From assembly GCF_035594125.1 (NCBI RefSeq), contig NW_026973670.1, forward strand, positions 2,094,501-2,158,500: a stretch of 64,000 bases of DNA. The letters run 5' to 3'. This document shows, piece by piece, positions 11,001 through 24,400 of the stretch. Origin of the DNA: Scylla paramamosain (taxonomy: Eukaryota > Arthropoda > Malacostraca > Decapoda > Portunidae). The notes beneath the pieces were generated by a model. That model made no database searches. It was not told where the DNA came from and worked only from the letters and a program-made list of their open reading frames with translations. The position numbers and the translations under genes were made by a program. Positions within the stretch are counted from its first letter, which is position 1. Each line of letters begins with the position of its first letter.

Positions 11001-14000
11001 ACTTCCTTATATAGGTGGCATGCACTTTAGAGTTTGGAACATAAAAATCCGAAAAAGAGCTATAATTAACTTTTTTGATAATGTTCTTTTTTCCACATAA
11101 ATTCCTTGAATTTTGGCAGAATTTTGGCATCTTGGTACCTATGAAAATCAATATAAAAAAGCTATTTTTTTATTTATTTTTTTCTCTATAAAGAGTGTTA
11201 TTTATGGGTTTTAACGTTTTGTTACTTAAGGAATTTAAAAACGGTCCTAATACACGTTTCTCGTGATGTCCTTTCGTTTCCCAAACATAAGGTTCTTTGC
11301 ATGTATTTAAGCGTTTTTATAGATAACATGATCAAAAGGACTTAAAACACATGTTTTTAGTAATGTTATTCTGCTTCTCCATTAAGGAGTTTTTTTTGCC
11401 TGCGTTTTGGTTTGTAAGGAGGTCAAAAACACTTCAAGGCAAGTTCTTGGTAAAAGTTGGTTTTATTCCCATGTAATGTGATTGCCCTGTTTTTTTTTTT
11501 ATAATTTATTGCCTAAAACGCTCAAAAACACTCAAAAGACACTTCTGGTAATGTCATTTTTTTTTCCAACATAGATTCGCGTTCTATTTGGGGTTTTGCT
11601 AACTAAGAATGTGAAAAACACTCAAAATACACGCATTTGGTAAGGTTGTTCTGTTTCTCAATTAATATTGTTATTCATGAGTTTCTGCATATTGGTATCT
11701 AAGAAACTTCTTTATATACACGAATTTTTTGCGTGTTTTGCCTTGTAGCTCTTGTGAACCACAAGTTCTTTTGCTCAAAAATAATAACACACTCATTATA
11801 CACGTTTCTCGTAATGTCCTTTTGTTTCCCAAAAGGGAGTGCTTTGCATCCATTTTCGCGTTTTTTGTAGGTAACAAGCTCAAAAACACTCAAAATGTAT
11901 CTTTTTGGTAATGTAATTTTATTTCTTCTTATTGGTTGGTTTGCATCCGTTTAAGCGTTTTTCTACGTAAAACACCGAAAAGACACGTTTTCAGTAATTT
12001 TGTTATAGATTCCCATATAGAGTGACGCATGTTATTTGCCGTTATGGTGCCTAACAAGCTGAAAAACACTCATAAGACAGTTTTCTGGCAAAGACGTTTA
12101 ATTTCTCCATATAGGTGGCTTTGCATGCACTTTAGGGTTTGGTACATAACAGTACGAAAAAAAAAGCTAAAATTAACTTTTTTGATAATTGACTCATAAT
12201 TTCCTGAATTTTGCCGAAATTTTGCCAAAAACATGCAAAATGTATGTTTTTGGTAATGATATTCTCTTTCTCCATAAAGTGTGTTTTGCATGCGTTTTAG
12301 CGTTTTAGTATATAAGGAGCTGAAAACACTTAAAGGCAAGTTCTTCGTAAAAATTTATTTTATTGCCATGTAAAGTTATTCCCCTGCTTTTTAGTGCTCT
12401 ATTCCCTATCACGCTCAAAAACACTCAATAGACACTTTTCTCGTAATGTCATTTTTTTCCCACATAAAGCTGGTTTCGCATGCAATTTGGGATTTTGGTA
12501 ACTAAGAATGTGAAAAGCACTCAAAATACACGCATTTAGTAAAGTTGTTCTGTTTCTCAATTAAGACTGTTATTCATGAGTTTCAGCATTTTGGTATCTA
12601 GGAAACTTCTCCATATACACGAGTTTTTGCGTTTTTTGCCTTTTGGTTCTTCTGAAATATAAAACATTAATTATACACTTTTCTCGCAATGTCCTTTTGT
12701 TTCCCAACATAAAGTGCTTTTTTATCAATTTTCGCGTTTTTTATAGGTAACAAGCTCAAAAACACTCAAAATATATCTTTTTGGTAATGTTTTTCTACTT
12801 TTTGATATTGGTTGGTTTGCATTCTTTTTAGCGTCTTTCAACGTAAAACACTGAGAAGACACGTTTTCAGTAATTTTGTTTTGGTTTGCCATATAGAATG
12901 AGTTCCTTATTATTGATCGTTTTGGTGCCTAACATGCTGAAAAACACTCAAAACACAGATTTCTAGTAAGGTCGTTTAATTTCCTCATATAGGAAGCTTT
13001 GCATGTACTTTACTGTTTGGTACATAACAGTCCGAAAAAAAGCTAATATCAACTTTTTTTCATAATATTCTCTTATCATATAATTGCCCTAATTTTTCCC
13101 AGAATTTTGGCATTTCGGTACCTATGAAGGTTAATAACAAAAAAAAAAAGTCCTTTTATTTATTTATTTTTATTTTTTATTTTTTTCTAAATAACGAGTG
13201 TTACTTGTGGGTTTTAGATTTTTATTAGTTAAGGAACTTAAAAACACTCATAATACACGTTTCTCGTAATGTCCTTACGTTTCCCAAACATAAGGTTCTT
13301 TGCATGTATTTAAGCGTTTTTATAGATAACATTATCAAAAACACTCAAGATACATGTTTTTGGTTATGTTATTCTGTTTCTCCATAAAGTTTGTTTTCCA
13401 TGCGTTTTAGCGGTTTGGTATGTGAGGAGCTCAAAAACACATATTGGCAAGTTCTTGGTAAAAATTGGTTTTATTCCTATGTAATGTGATTGCCCTGCTA
13501 TTTAGTACTTCATTGCCTAACATGCTGAAAAACAATTAAAACACACTTCTGGTAATGTCATTTTTTTCCCTCATAAAGCTAGGTTCGCATGCTATTTAGG
13601 GAATTGCTAACTAGGAATATGAAAAACACTCAAAATACATGCATTTGCTAAGGTTGTTCTGTTTCTCAATTAAGATTGTTATTCATGAGTTTCAGCATTT
13701 TTGTATCTAAGAAACTTCTTTATATACACGAGTTTTTGCGTTTTTCTACGTAAAACACTGAGAAGATACATTTTCAGTAATTTTGTTTTGGATTCCCATA
13801 TAGAGTGAGTTCCTTATTATTTATCGTTTTGGTGCCTAACATGCTGAAAAACACTCAAAAGACAGATTTCTGGTAAGGTCGTTTAATTTCCTCATATAGG
13901 AGTCTTTGGATGCGCTTTAGGGTTTGGTACATAACATTCCGAAAAAAAACCTAAAATTAACTTTTTTGATAATATTCTTTGGTTCATAAAATTTTCTTGA

Positions 14001-16550
14001 ATTTTCCCAGAATTTTGGCATCTCGGTACCTATGAAGATGAAAATAAAAAATTCCTATTTTTTTTTCTAAATATAGAGTGTTATTTGTGGGTTTTAGCTT
14101 TTTGGTACTTAGGTAACTTAAAAAAAACACTCATAATCCACGTTTTTCGTAATGTCCTTCTGTTTCCCAAACATAATGTTCTTTGCATGTATTTAAGCGT
14201 TTTTTAGAGATAACATGATAAAAAAACACCCAAATTACATGTTTTTGGTAATGTTATTCTGTTTCTCCATAAAGTTTGTTTTGCATGCGTTTTAGCGGTT
14301 TTGTATATAAGGATCTCAAAAACATTTAAAGGCAAGTTCTTGGTAAAAATTGGTTTTATTCCAATGAAAAGTGATTGCCCTGCTTTTTAGTGCTTTATTG
14401 CCTATCACGCCCAAAAACATTCAAAGGACATTTTTCTAGAAATGTCATGTTTTCCCATATAAATCTGGTTTCGCATGAAATTTGCGTTTTTAGTAACTAA
14501 GAATATGAAAAACACTCAAAACACACGAATTTGGTAAGGTTGTTCTGTTTCTCAATTAAGAGTGTTTCTCATGAGTTTCATCATTTTGGTATCTAGGAAA
14601 CTTTTCCATATACACGTGTTTTTGCGTTTTTTGCCTTGTTGTTCTTTTGAACTATAATACACTCATTATAAACTTTTCTCGCAATGTCCCTCTGTTTCCC
14701 AATATAGAGTGCTTTGTATCAATTTTAGCATTTTTTTGTAGGTAACAAGCTCAAAAACACTCAAAATATACCTTTTTGGTAGTGTTTTTTCTATTTCTTG
14801 ATATTGGTTGGTTTGCATCCATTTTAGCGTTTTTCTACGTAAAACACTGGGAAGACACGTTTTCAGTAATTTTGTTTTGGATTCCCATATAAAGTGAGTT
14901 CTTTATTGGTTCTTTTTGGTGCCTAACATTCTGAAAAACACTCAAAAGACAGATTTCTTTTAAGGTCGTTTAATTTCCTCATATAGGAGGGTTTGCATGC
15001 ACTTTAGGGTTTGGTATACCCAGTCTGAAAAAAAAAAACTAAAATTAACTTTTTTGATAATTTTCTTTTATCATATAATAGCCTGGAATTTCCCCAAAAT
15101 TTTGGCATCTCGGTATCTATGAAGATGATTAACAAAAAATAAATAAATCCTATTTTTTTTATTTTTTATTTATTTAGTTTTTCTAAATAGAGTTATTTGT
15201 GGGTTTTAGCTTTTTAATACTTAAGGAACTTAAAAACACTCAAAATACACATTTCTCGTAATGTCCTTTCGTTTCCCAAACATAAGGTTCTTTGCATGTA
15301 TTTAAATACATGTTTTTGGTAATATTATTCTTTTTGTCCATAAAAGGTGTTTTGCATGCATTTTAGCGTTTTGGTATGTAATGAGCTCAATAACACCTAA
15401 AAGCAAGTTCTTTGTAAAAGTTGGTTTTATTCCCATGTAATGTGATTGCCCTGCTTTTTAGTGGTTTATTGCCTAACACTCCCAAAAACACTCGAAAGAC
15501 ATTTTCTGGTAATATTATTTTTTTCCCGCATGGAATTTGGGGTTTTGGTAACTAAAAATGTGAAAAACACTCAAAATACAGGCATTTAGTAAGGTTGTTC
15601 TGTTTTTTAATTAAAAGTGTTATTCATGAGCTTCAGTATTTTGGTATGTAAGAAACTTCTCTAATACACACATTTGGTAAGGTAGTTCTGTTTCTCAATT
15701 AAAAGTGTTATTCATGAGTTTCAGCATTTTGGTATGTAAGAAACTTCTTTATGTACACGAGCTTTTGAGTTTTTTGCCTTGTGGTTCTTGTGAAACTATA
15801 AAACACTCATTATACACATTTCTTGTAATGCCTTTTTCTTTCCTAATATAGAGTGCATTTCATCCATTTTTGAAATTTTTTGTTGGTAACAAGCTCAAAA
15901 ACACATAAAAATATACCTTTTTGGTAATGTTATTCTATTTCTTCATATTGGTTGGTTTGCATCCGTTTTAGCGTTTTTTTTTTACATAAATCACTGAAAA
16001 GACACGTTTTCAGTAATATTGTTGAAATTGCTGAAAAAAAACACTCAAAAGACAGGTTTCTGGTAAATTCGAGTAATTTCTCCATATAGGTGGCTTTCCA
16101 TGCACTTCAGGGTTTGGAACATAACTCCGGAAAAAGCTAAGATTGTTTTTTTTATAATGATTTTTTTTACAAAATTTCCCTGCATTTTTCCAGAATTTGG
16201 TATCTCGGTACCTATGAAGATGAATAACAATTTTTTTTCTCTATAAAGTATTATTTGTGAGTTTTAGCTTTTTGGTACTTAAGGAACTTAAAAACACTCA
16301 TAATACATGATTTTCGTAATGTCCTTTTCTTATACAAACATGGGGTTCTTTACATGTATTTAAGCGTTTTTATAGGTAACATGATCAAAAACACTCAAAA
16401 TACATATTTTTGGTAATGTTATTCTGTTTCTCCATAAAGGGTGTTTTTACATGCGTTTTAGCGTTTTGGTATGTAAGGAGTTAAAAAATTACTTAAAGGC
16501 AAGTTCTTCGTAAAAGTTGGTAATGTGATTGTTCGTGAGCAACAAAGCGT

Positions 16551-16594
16551 GAGCGTGAAGCAAGAAAGCACTAATGCTTTCTTGCTTCACGCTC
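16551..16594. repeat. Perfect 20-bp inverted repeat with 4-base loop
   Basis: The left arm GAGCGTGAAGCAAGAAAGCA is followed by CTAA and its exact complement. It sits at the C/D monomer border, where normal copies read TTTTTAGTGCTTTGTTGCAT and then CACGCTCAAAAAC. The right arm is close to that normal sequence, so the left arm looks like a backward copy made during replication. It can form a stable cruciform or hairpin. No transposon-like core is present. Confidence 0.9.
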
Positions 16595-19500
16595 AAAAAC
16601 ACTCAAAAGACATTTTTCTGGTAATGTCATTTTTTTCCCACATAAAGCTAGTTTCGCATGTAATTTGGCAATTTCGTAACTATGAATGTGAAAAACACTC
16701 AAAATACACAATTTGGTAGGGTAGTTCTGTTTCTCGATTAAAAGTGTTTTTCATGTATTTCATCATTTTTGTATGTAAGAAACTTCTCTATATACACAAG
16801 TTTTTGCGTTTATTGCCTTGTGGTTCTTGTTAAACTATAAAACACTAATTATACACGTTTCTCGTAATGTTCTTTTGTTTCCTAATATAGAGTGTTTTCC
16901 ATCCTTTTTGCCTTTTTTGTAGGTAACAAGCATAAAAACACTGAAAATATATCTTTTTGGTAATGTTTTTCTATTTCTTCACATTGGTTGGTTTGCATCT
17001 GTTTTAGCTTTTTTCTTCGTAAATCTTTGAAAAGACTCGTTTTCAGTAATTTTGTTGAAATTAATTCTGGTACAGGTTTCTGGTAAAATTGTGTAATTTT
17101 CCCATATAGGTGGCTTTGCATGCACCTTAGGGTTTGGTACATAACTCCGGAAAAAGCTAGAATTATTTTTTTTTTTATAATTTTTTTTCTTTACCTAATT
17201 TCCCTGAATTTTGCCAGAATTTTGGCATCTCGGTACCTATGAAAATGAATAACAAAAAAAGATTTTGTATTCATTTATTTTATTTTTTTTTCTCTATAAA
17301 GAGTGTTATTTGTGTTTTAGCTTTTTGGTACTTAAGGAACCTAAAAACTCTCATAATACACAATTTTCGAAATATCCTTTCGTTTCACAAACATAGGGTT
17401 CTTTGCATGTATTTTAGCGTTTTTATAGGTAACATGATCAAAAACACTTAAAATTCATGCTTTTGGTAATGTTATTTTGTTTTTCCATAAAGGGTGTTTT
17501 GCATGCGTTTTAGCGTTTTGTTATATAAGGAGTTAAAAACACTTAAAGGCATATTTTTGGTAAAAGTTGGTTTTATTCCCACGTAATGTGATTGTTCTGC
17601 TTTTTAGTGCTTTGTTGTATATCACGCTCTAAAACACTCACAAGACACTTTTCTGGTAATGTCATTTTTTTCCACATAAAACTAATTTAACTTGTAATTT
17701 CGGATTTTCGTAACTAAGAATATGAAAAACACTCAAAATACTCACATTTGGTAAGATAGTTCTGTTTCTCAATTAAAAGTCTTATTCATGAGTTTCAGCA
17801 TTTTTGAATGTAAGAAACTTCTTTATATACACGAGTTTTTGCGTTTTTTGCCTTGTGGTTCTTGTGAAACTATAAAACACTCATTATACACGTTTCTTGT
17901 AATGTCCTTTTGCTTCCCAATATAGAGTGCTTTCCATCCATTTTCGCGTTTTTTGTAGGTAACAATTTCAAAAACACTCAAAATATACCTTTTTGGTAAT
18001 GTTATTCTATTTCTTCATTTTGGTTGGTTTGCATCCGTTTTAGCGTTATTGTACGTAAAACTCCGAAAAGACACGTTTTCAGTAATTGTGTGTTGGATTC
18101 CCATATAGATTGACTTACTTGGGTTTTATCGTGTTGGTTCCTAACATGCTGAAAAACACTCATAAGACAGTTTTTTGGCAAAGAGGTTTAATTTTTCCAT
18201 ATAGGTGGCCTTGCATGCACTTTAGGGGGTTTGGTACATAACAGTCCGAAGAAAAAGCTAAATTTAACTTTTTTGATAATGTTCTTATTTCATATAATTT
18301 CCTGAACTTTGACCGAATTTTGGCACCTCATTACCTGTGAATATGAATAAGAATGAAAAAAAATATCGTATTTTTTTATTTCTTTATTTATTTTTTCTCA
18401 ATAAAGAGTGTAATTTGTGGCTTTTAGCTTTTTCGTACTTAATGAACTTAAAAACACTCATAATACACTTTTCTCGTAATGTCCTTTCGTTTCCCAAAAA
18501 TTGGGTTGTTTGCATGTACTTAAGCGTTTTTATTGGTAACATGATCAAAAACACTCAAAAAACATATTTTTGGTAATGTTATTCTGTTTCACAATATAGT
18601 GTATTTTACATGCGTTTTAGTGTTTTGGTATATAAGGAGCTGAAAAACACTTATAAGCAAGTTCTTATTAAAAATTTGTTTTATTCCAATGTAATGCCAT
18701 TGCCCTGCTTTTTAGTGCTTTATTACCTAACACGCTCAAAAACACTCAACAGACATTTTTCTGGTAATGTTATTTTTTTCCCACATAGAGCTGGTTTCGC
18801 ATGGAATTTGAGGTTTTGGTAACTAAGAATGTGAAAAGAACTCAAAATACACACTTTTAGTAAGATTGTTCTGTTTCTCAATTAAGAGTGTTGTTCATGA
18901 GTTTCAGCATTTTGGTATCTAGGAAACTTCTTCATATACAATAGTTTTTGCATTTTTTGACTGTGGTTCTTTTGAACTATTAAACACTCATTATACACTT
19001 TTATTGCAATGTCCTTTTCTTTCCCATTATAGAGTGCTTTACATCAATTTTCGTGTTTTTTTTTTATAGGTAACAAGCTCAAAAACACTCAAAATATACC
19101 TTTTTGGTAATGTTTTTTTTATTTCTTTATATTGGTTTGTTTGCATCCGTTTTAGCGTTTTTCTGCGTAAAACACTGAGAAGACACGTTTTTAGTAACTT
19201 TTTTTTGAAATCCCATATAGAGTGAGTTCCTTATTATTTATTGTTTTGGTGCCTAACATGCTGAAGAACACTCAAAAGAGAGATTTCTGATAAGGTCGTT
19301 TAATTTCCTCATATAGGAGGCTTTGCATGCACTTTAGTGTTTGGTATATAACAGTCCCCCCCAAAAAAAAGCTAAAATTAACTTTTTTGATAATATTCTT
19401 TTATCATATAATTGCGCTGAATTTTTACCAGAATTTTGGCATCTCGGTACCTATGAAGATAAATAAAAAAAAAATCCTATTTTTTTATTTTTTATTTATT

Positions 19501-20954
19501 TATTTATTTTTTTCTCAATGAAGAGTGTTATTTATGGGATTTACCTTTTTGGTACTTACGGAACTTAAAAACACTCATAATACGCGTTTCTTGTAATGTC
19601 CTTTCGTTTCCCAAACAAAAGGTTCTTTGCATGTATTTAAGCGTTTTTATAGATAACATGATCAAAAACACTGAAAATACTAGGTTTTGGTAATGTTATT
19701 CTGTTTCTCCATAAAGTGTGTTTTGTATGCGTTTTAGCAGTTTTGTATATAAGGAGCTCAAAAACACTGGCAAATTCTTGGTAAAAAATGATTTTATTCC
19801 AATGTAATGTGATTGCCCTGCTGAAAAACACTCAAAATACACTTTTCTGGTCAATTTTTTTTTTTTTTTTTTCCCACAAAGCTATTTTCGCATGTAATTT
19901 GGGGTTTTTGGTAACTAAGAATGTGAAAAGCACTTAAAATCCACGCATTTAGTAAGGTTGTTCTGCTTCTCAATTAAGAGTGTTATTCATAAGTTTCAGC
20001 ATTTTGGTATCTAGGAAATCTCTCCATATACACGAGTTTTTTCGTTGTTTGCTTTGTGGTTCTTTTGAACTATAAAACTCTCATTATACACTTTTCTTGC
20101 AATGTCCTCTTGTTTCCCAATATAGAGTGCTTTGCATCAATTTTCGCGTTTTTGTATGTAAAAAGATCAAAAACACTCAAAATATACCTTTTTGGAAACG
20201 TTTTACTATTTCTTGATATTGGTTGGTTTGCATCCGTTTTAACGTTTTTCTACGTAAAACACTGAGAAGACACGTTTTCTGTAACTTTGTTTTGGATTCC
20301 CATATAGAGTAAGTTCCTTATTATTTATCGTCTCGGTGCCTAACATGCTAAAAAACACACAAAACACAGATTTCTGGTAAGATCGTTTAATTTCCTCATA
20401 ATGAAGGCTTTGCATGCACTTTAGGGTTTGGTACATAAGTCCGAACAAAAAAAGCTGAAATTAACTTTTTTGATAATATTCTTTTATCACATAATTGCCC
20501 TGAATTTTCCCAGAATTTTGGCATCTCGGTACCTATGAAAATGAATAACAAAAAAAAAATCATATTTATTTTATTTTTTTATTATTTATTTTTTAAATAC
20601 AGAGTGTTATTTGTGGGTTTTAGTTTTTTGGTACTAAAGGAACTTAAAAAAAACACTCATAATACATGTTTCTCGTAATGTCCTTTCGTTTCCCAAATAT
20701 AAGAATCTTTGCATGTATTTAAGCGTTTTTATAAATAACATGATCAAAAACACTGAAAATACATGTATTTGGTAATGTTTTTCTGTTTCTCCATAAAATG
20801 TATTTTGCATGCGTTTTAACGTTTTGGTATATAAGGAGCTCAAAAACACTTAAAGGCATGTTCTTGGTAAAATTTGGTTTTATTCCCATGTAATGTGATT
20901 GCCCTGGCTTTTAGTGCTTTATTTTCATAACACGGTCAAAAAAACACTAAAAAA

Positions 20955-21426
20955 CATGCAAAGCCTCCCATGTGAGGAAATTAAAGACCTTACCAGAAAT
21001 CTGTCTTTTGAGTGTTTTTCAGCTTGTTAGGCACCAAAAAGATAAATAATAAGGAACTCACTATGTGGGAATCCAAAAAAAAAAATACTGAAAATGTGTC
21101 TTTTCAGTGTTTTACGTAGAAAAACGTTAAAATTGATACAAACCAACCAATATCAAGAAGCAGAAAAACATTACCAAAAATGTATATTTTGAGTGTTTTT
21201 GAGCTTGTTACATACAAAAAAAACACAAAATTGATACAAAACACTCTATATTGGGAAACAAAGGGACATTGCGAGAAAAGTGTATAATGAATGTTTTATA
21301 GTTAAAAAAAAACACAAGGCAAAAAAAGAAAAAACTCGTGTATATGGAGAAGTTTCCTAGATACCAAATTGCTGAAACTCATGAATAACACTCTTAATTG
21401 AGAAACAGAACAACCTTACTAAATGC
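20955..21426 (-). repeat. Satellite, short inverted block (I to E monomers)
   Basis: The block starts at the junction AAAACATGCAAAGCCTCCCA and runs as reverse I, H, G, F and E monomers. It returns to forward C at AAATGCGTGTCAAAAACACT. The same pair of junctions brackets the inverted blocks at 30.0 kb and 56.0 kb. Confidence 0.85.
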
Positions 21427-24400
21427 GTGTCAAAAACACTAAAAGGCAAGTTCTTCGTAAAAGTTGGTTTTATTCCCATGTAATGTGATTGCTCTGCTAT
21501 TTAGTGCTTTATTGCCTAACAGTCTCAAAAAACACTCAAAGACACTTTTCTGGTAATATCATTTTCCCATATAAAGCTAGTTTCGCATGGAATTTGGGAT
21601 TCTGGTAACTAAGAATGTAAAAAAATACTCAAAATACACGGATTCAGTAATGTTGGTCTGTTTATAGATTAAGAAAGTTATTCATGAGTTTCAGCATTTT
21701 GGTATCTTGGAAACTTCTCCACACATACGAGTTTTTGCGTTTTTTGCCTTGTGTTTCTGGTGAAACTATAAAACACTCATTATACACGTTTTTGTTATGT
21801 CCTTTTTTTTTCCATCCATTTTTGTGTTTTTTTTTTTATGTAACAAGATAAAAAACACACAAAATATACTTTTCTGGTAATATTATTGTATTTTTCATAT
21901 TGGTTGGTTTGCATTCGTTTTAGCGTGTTTCTACGTAAATCTTTTAAAAGACACGTTTTCAGTAATTTTGTTTTGGATTTCCATATAGAGTGACTTTCAT
22001 ATTATCTATCGTTTTGGTAGCTAACATGCGAAAAAAACACTCAAACGACAGGTTTCTTGTAAAGTCGTTATATTTTCCCAAATAGGTGGCTTTGCATACA
22101 ATTTATGGTTTGGCACATAACTCCGAAAAAAGGTAAAATTATCTTTTTCGATAATGTTCTTTTTTCCACATAATTTCACTGAATTTTGGCAGAATTTTGG
22201 CATCTTGGTACCTATGAACATCAATAACAAAAAAACAAAAATGCTATTTTTTTTTTCTCTATAAAGAGTGTTATTTGTAGGTTTTAACGTTTTGGTACTT
22301 AAGGAACTTAAAAAAAACATTCATAATACACGTTTCTCGTAATGTCCTTTCGTTTCCCAAATATAGGGATCTTTGCATGTATTTAAGTGTTTTTATAGAT
22401 AACATGATAAAAAACACTCAAAAACACTTGTTTTAAGGTAATGTTATTCTGCTTCTCCATAAAGGAGTGTTTTGCATGCGTTTTAGCGATTTGTTATGTA
22501 AGGAGCTGAAAAACACTTCAAGGCAAGCTCTTGGTAAAAGTTGGTTTTATTCCCATGTAATATGATTGCCATGCTTTTTAGTGCTTTATTGCCTAACACG
22601 TTCAAAAACACTCAAAAGACACTTCTGGTAATGTCAGTTTTTTTTTTTTCACACATAAAGCTAGTTTCGCATGCTATTTGGGGTTTTGCTAAATAAGAAT
22701 GTGAAAAAACACTCAAAATACACGCATTTGGCAATGTTATTCTGTTTCTCAATTAAGATTGTTATTCATGAGTTTCAGCATTTTGGTATCTAAGAAACTT
22801 CTTTATATACACGAGATTTTGCGTTTTTTGCCTTGTGAACCACAAGTTTTTTTGCCGGAAAATAATAAGACACTCATTATACACGTTTCTCGTAATGTAC
22901 TCTTCTTTCCCAATAGGGAGTGCTTTGCATGCATTTTCGCGTTTTTTTGTAGGTAACAAGCTCAAAAACACTCAAAATATACCTTTTTGGAAATATTATT
23001 CTATTTCTTCATATTGGTTGGTTTGCATCCGTTTTAGCGTTTTTCTACGTAAAACAACGAAAAGACACGTTTTCAGTCATTTTGTTTTCGATTCCCAAAG
23101 AATATTGCCAGAATTTTTGCATCTTAGTACCTATGAAGATGAATAAAAAAAAAGTATTTTATTTTATTTTTTTCTCTATAAAGAGTGTTAATTGTGAGTT
23201 TTAGCTTTTTTGGTACTTAAGGAACTTAAAAACACTCATAATACACGTTTCTCGTAATGTCCTTTCGTTTCCCAAACATAAGGTTCTTTGCATGTATTTA
23301 AGCGTTTTTATAAATAACATGATCAAAAACACTCAAATTACATGTTTTTGTTAATGTTTCTCCATAAAGGTTGTTTTGCATGCGTTTTAGTGTTTTGGTG
23401 TGTAAGGAGTAAAAAAAAAAACACTTAAAGGCAAGTTCTTCGTAAAAGTTGGTTTTATTCCCATGTAATGTGATTGTTCTGCTTTTTAGTGGTTTGTTGC
23501 ACATCCCGCTCAAAAACACTCAAAACACACTTTTCTGGTAATATCATTTTTTTTCCCACATAAAGCTAGTTTCGCATGTAATTTGGGATTTTCGTAACTA
23601 AGAATGTGAAAAAAAAACACTCAAAATACACACATTTGGTAAGGTAGTCCTGTCTTTCAATTAAAAGTGTTATTCATGCATTTCAGCATTTTGGTATGTA
23701 AGAAACTTCTCTATATACACGAGTTTTTGCGTTTTTTGCCTTTGTGGTTTCTGTGAAATAATAAAACACTCATTATACAAGTTTCTCGTAATGTTTTTTT
23801 GTTTCCCAATATAGAGTGCTTTCTATCCATTTTCGCATTTTTTGTAGGTAACAAGCTGAAAAACTCTCAAAATATATCTTTTTGGTAATGTTTTTCTATT
23901 TCTTCATATTGGTTGGTTTGCTTCCGTTTTAGCGTTTTTCTTCGTAAATCACTGAAAAGACACGTTTTCAGTAATATTGTTGAAATTGCTGAAAAACACT
24001 CAAAAGACAGATTTCTGGTAAAGTCGTGTAATTTCCCCATATAGGTGGCTTTGCATGCACTTCTGGGTTTGGTACAAAATTCCGGAAAAAAGTTAATTTT
24101 TTTATAATTTTTTTTTTACATAATTTCGCTGAATTTTGCCTGAATTTTGGCATCTTCATACCTATGTAGATGAATAAAAAAAATCTATTTTTTTTAGTTA
24201 TTTATTTTTTTTCTCTATTTCTGGGTTTTAGTTTTTTGGTACTTAAGGAACTTAAAAATAATCATAATACACGATTTTCGTAATGTCCTTTCGTTTCACA
24301 GACATAGGGTTCTTTGCATGTATTTAAGCGTTTTTATAGGTAACATGATCAAAAACACAAAATACATGTTTTGGTAATGTTATTCTGTTTCTCCATAAAG

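Larger units (their letters stand above)
6656..20954 (+). repeat. Satellite array, forward, higher-order repeats of about 1.1 kb
   Basis: The block is a head-to-tail run of HOR copies. The box GCATGTATTTAAGCG of the A monomer, or a near variant, appears near 7628, 8550, 9220, 10251, 11299, 13301, 14186, 15295, 16351, 17406, 18512, 19630 and 20711, so spacing is mostly 1.05-1.12 kb. Shorter steps reflect lost monomers, and the 2.0-kb step at 11.3-13.3 kb reflects an A monomer lost by fusion near 12220. Open frames here are short, cross monomer borders and are not conserved between copies. No gene is supported. Confidence 0.9.
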
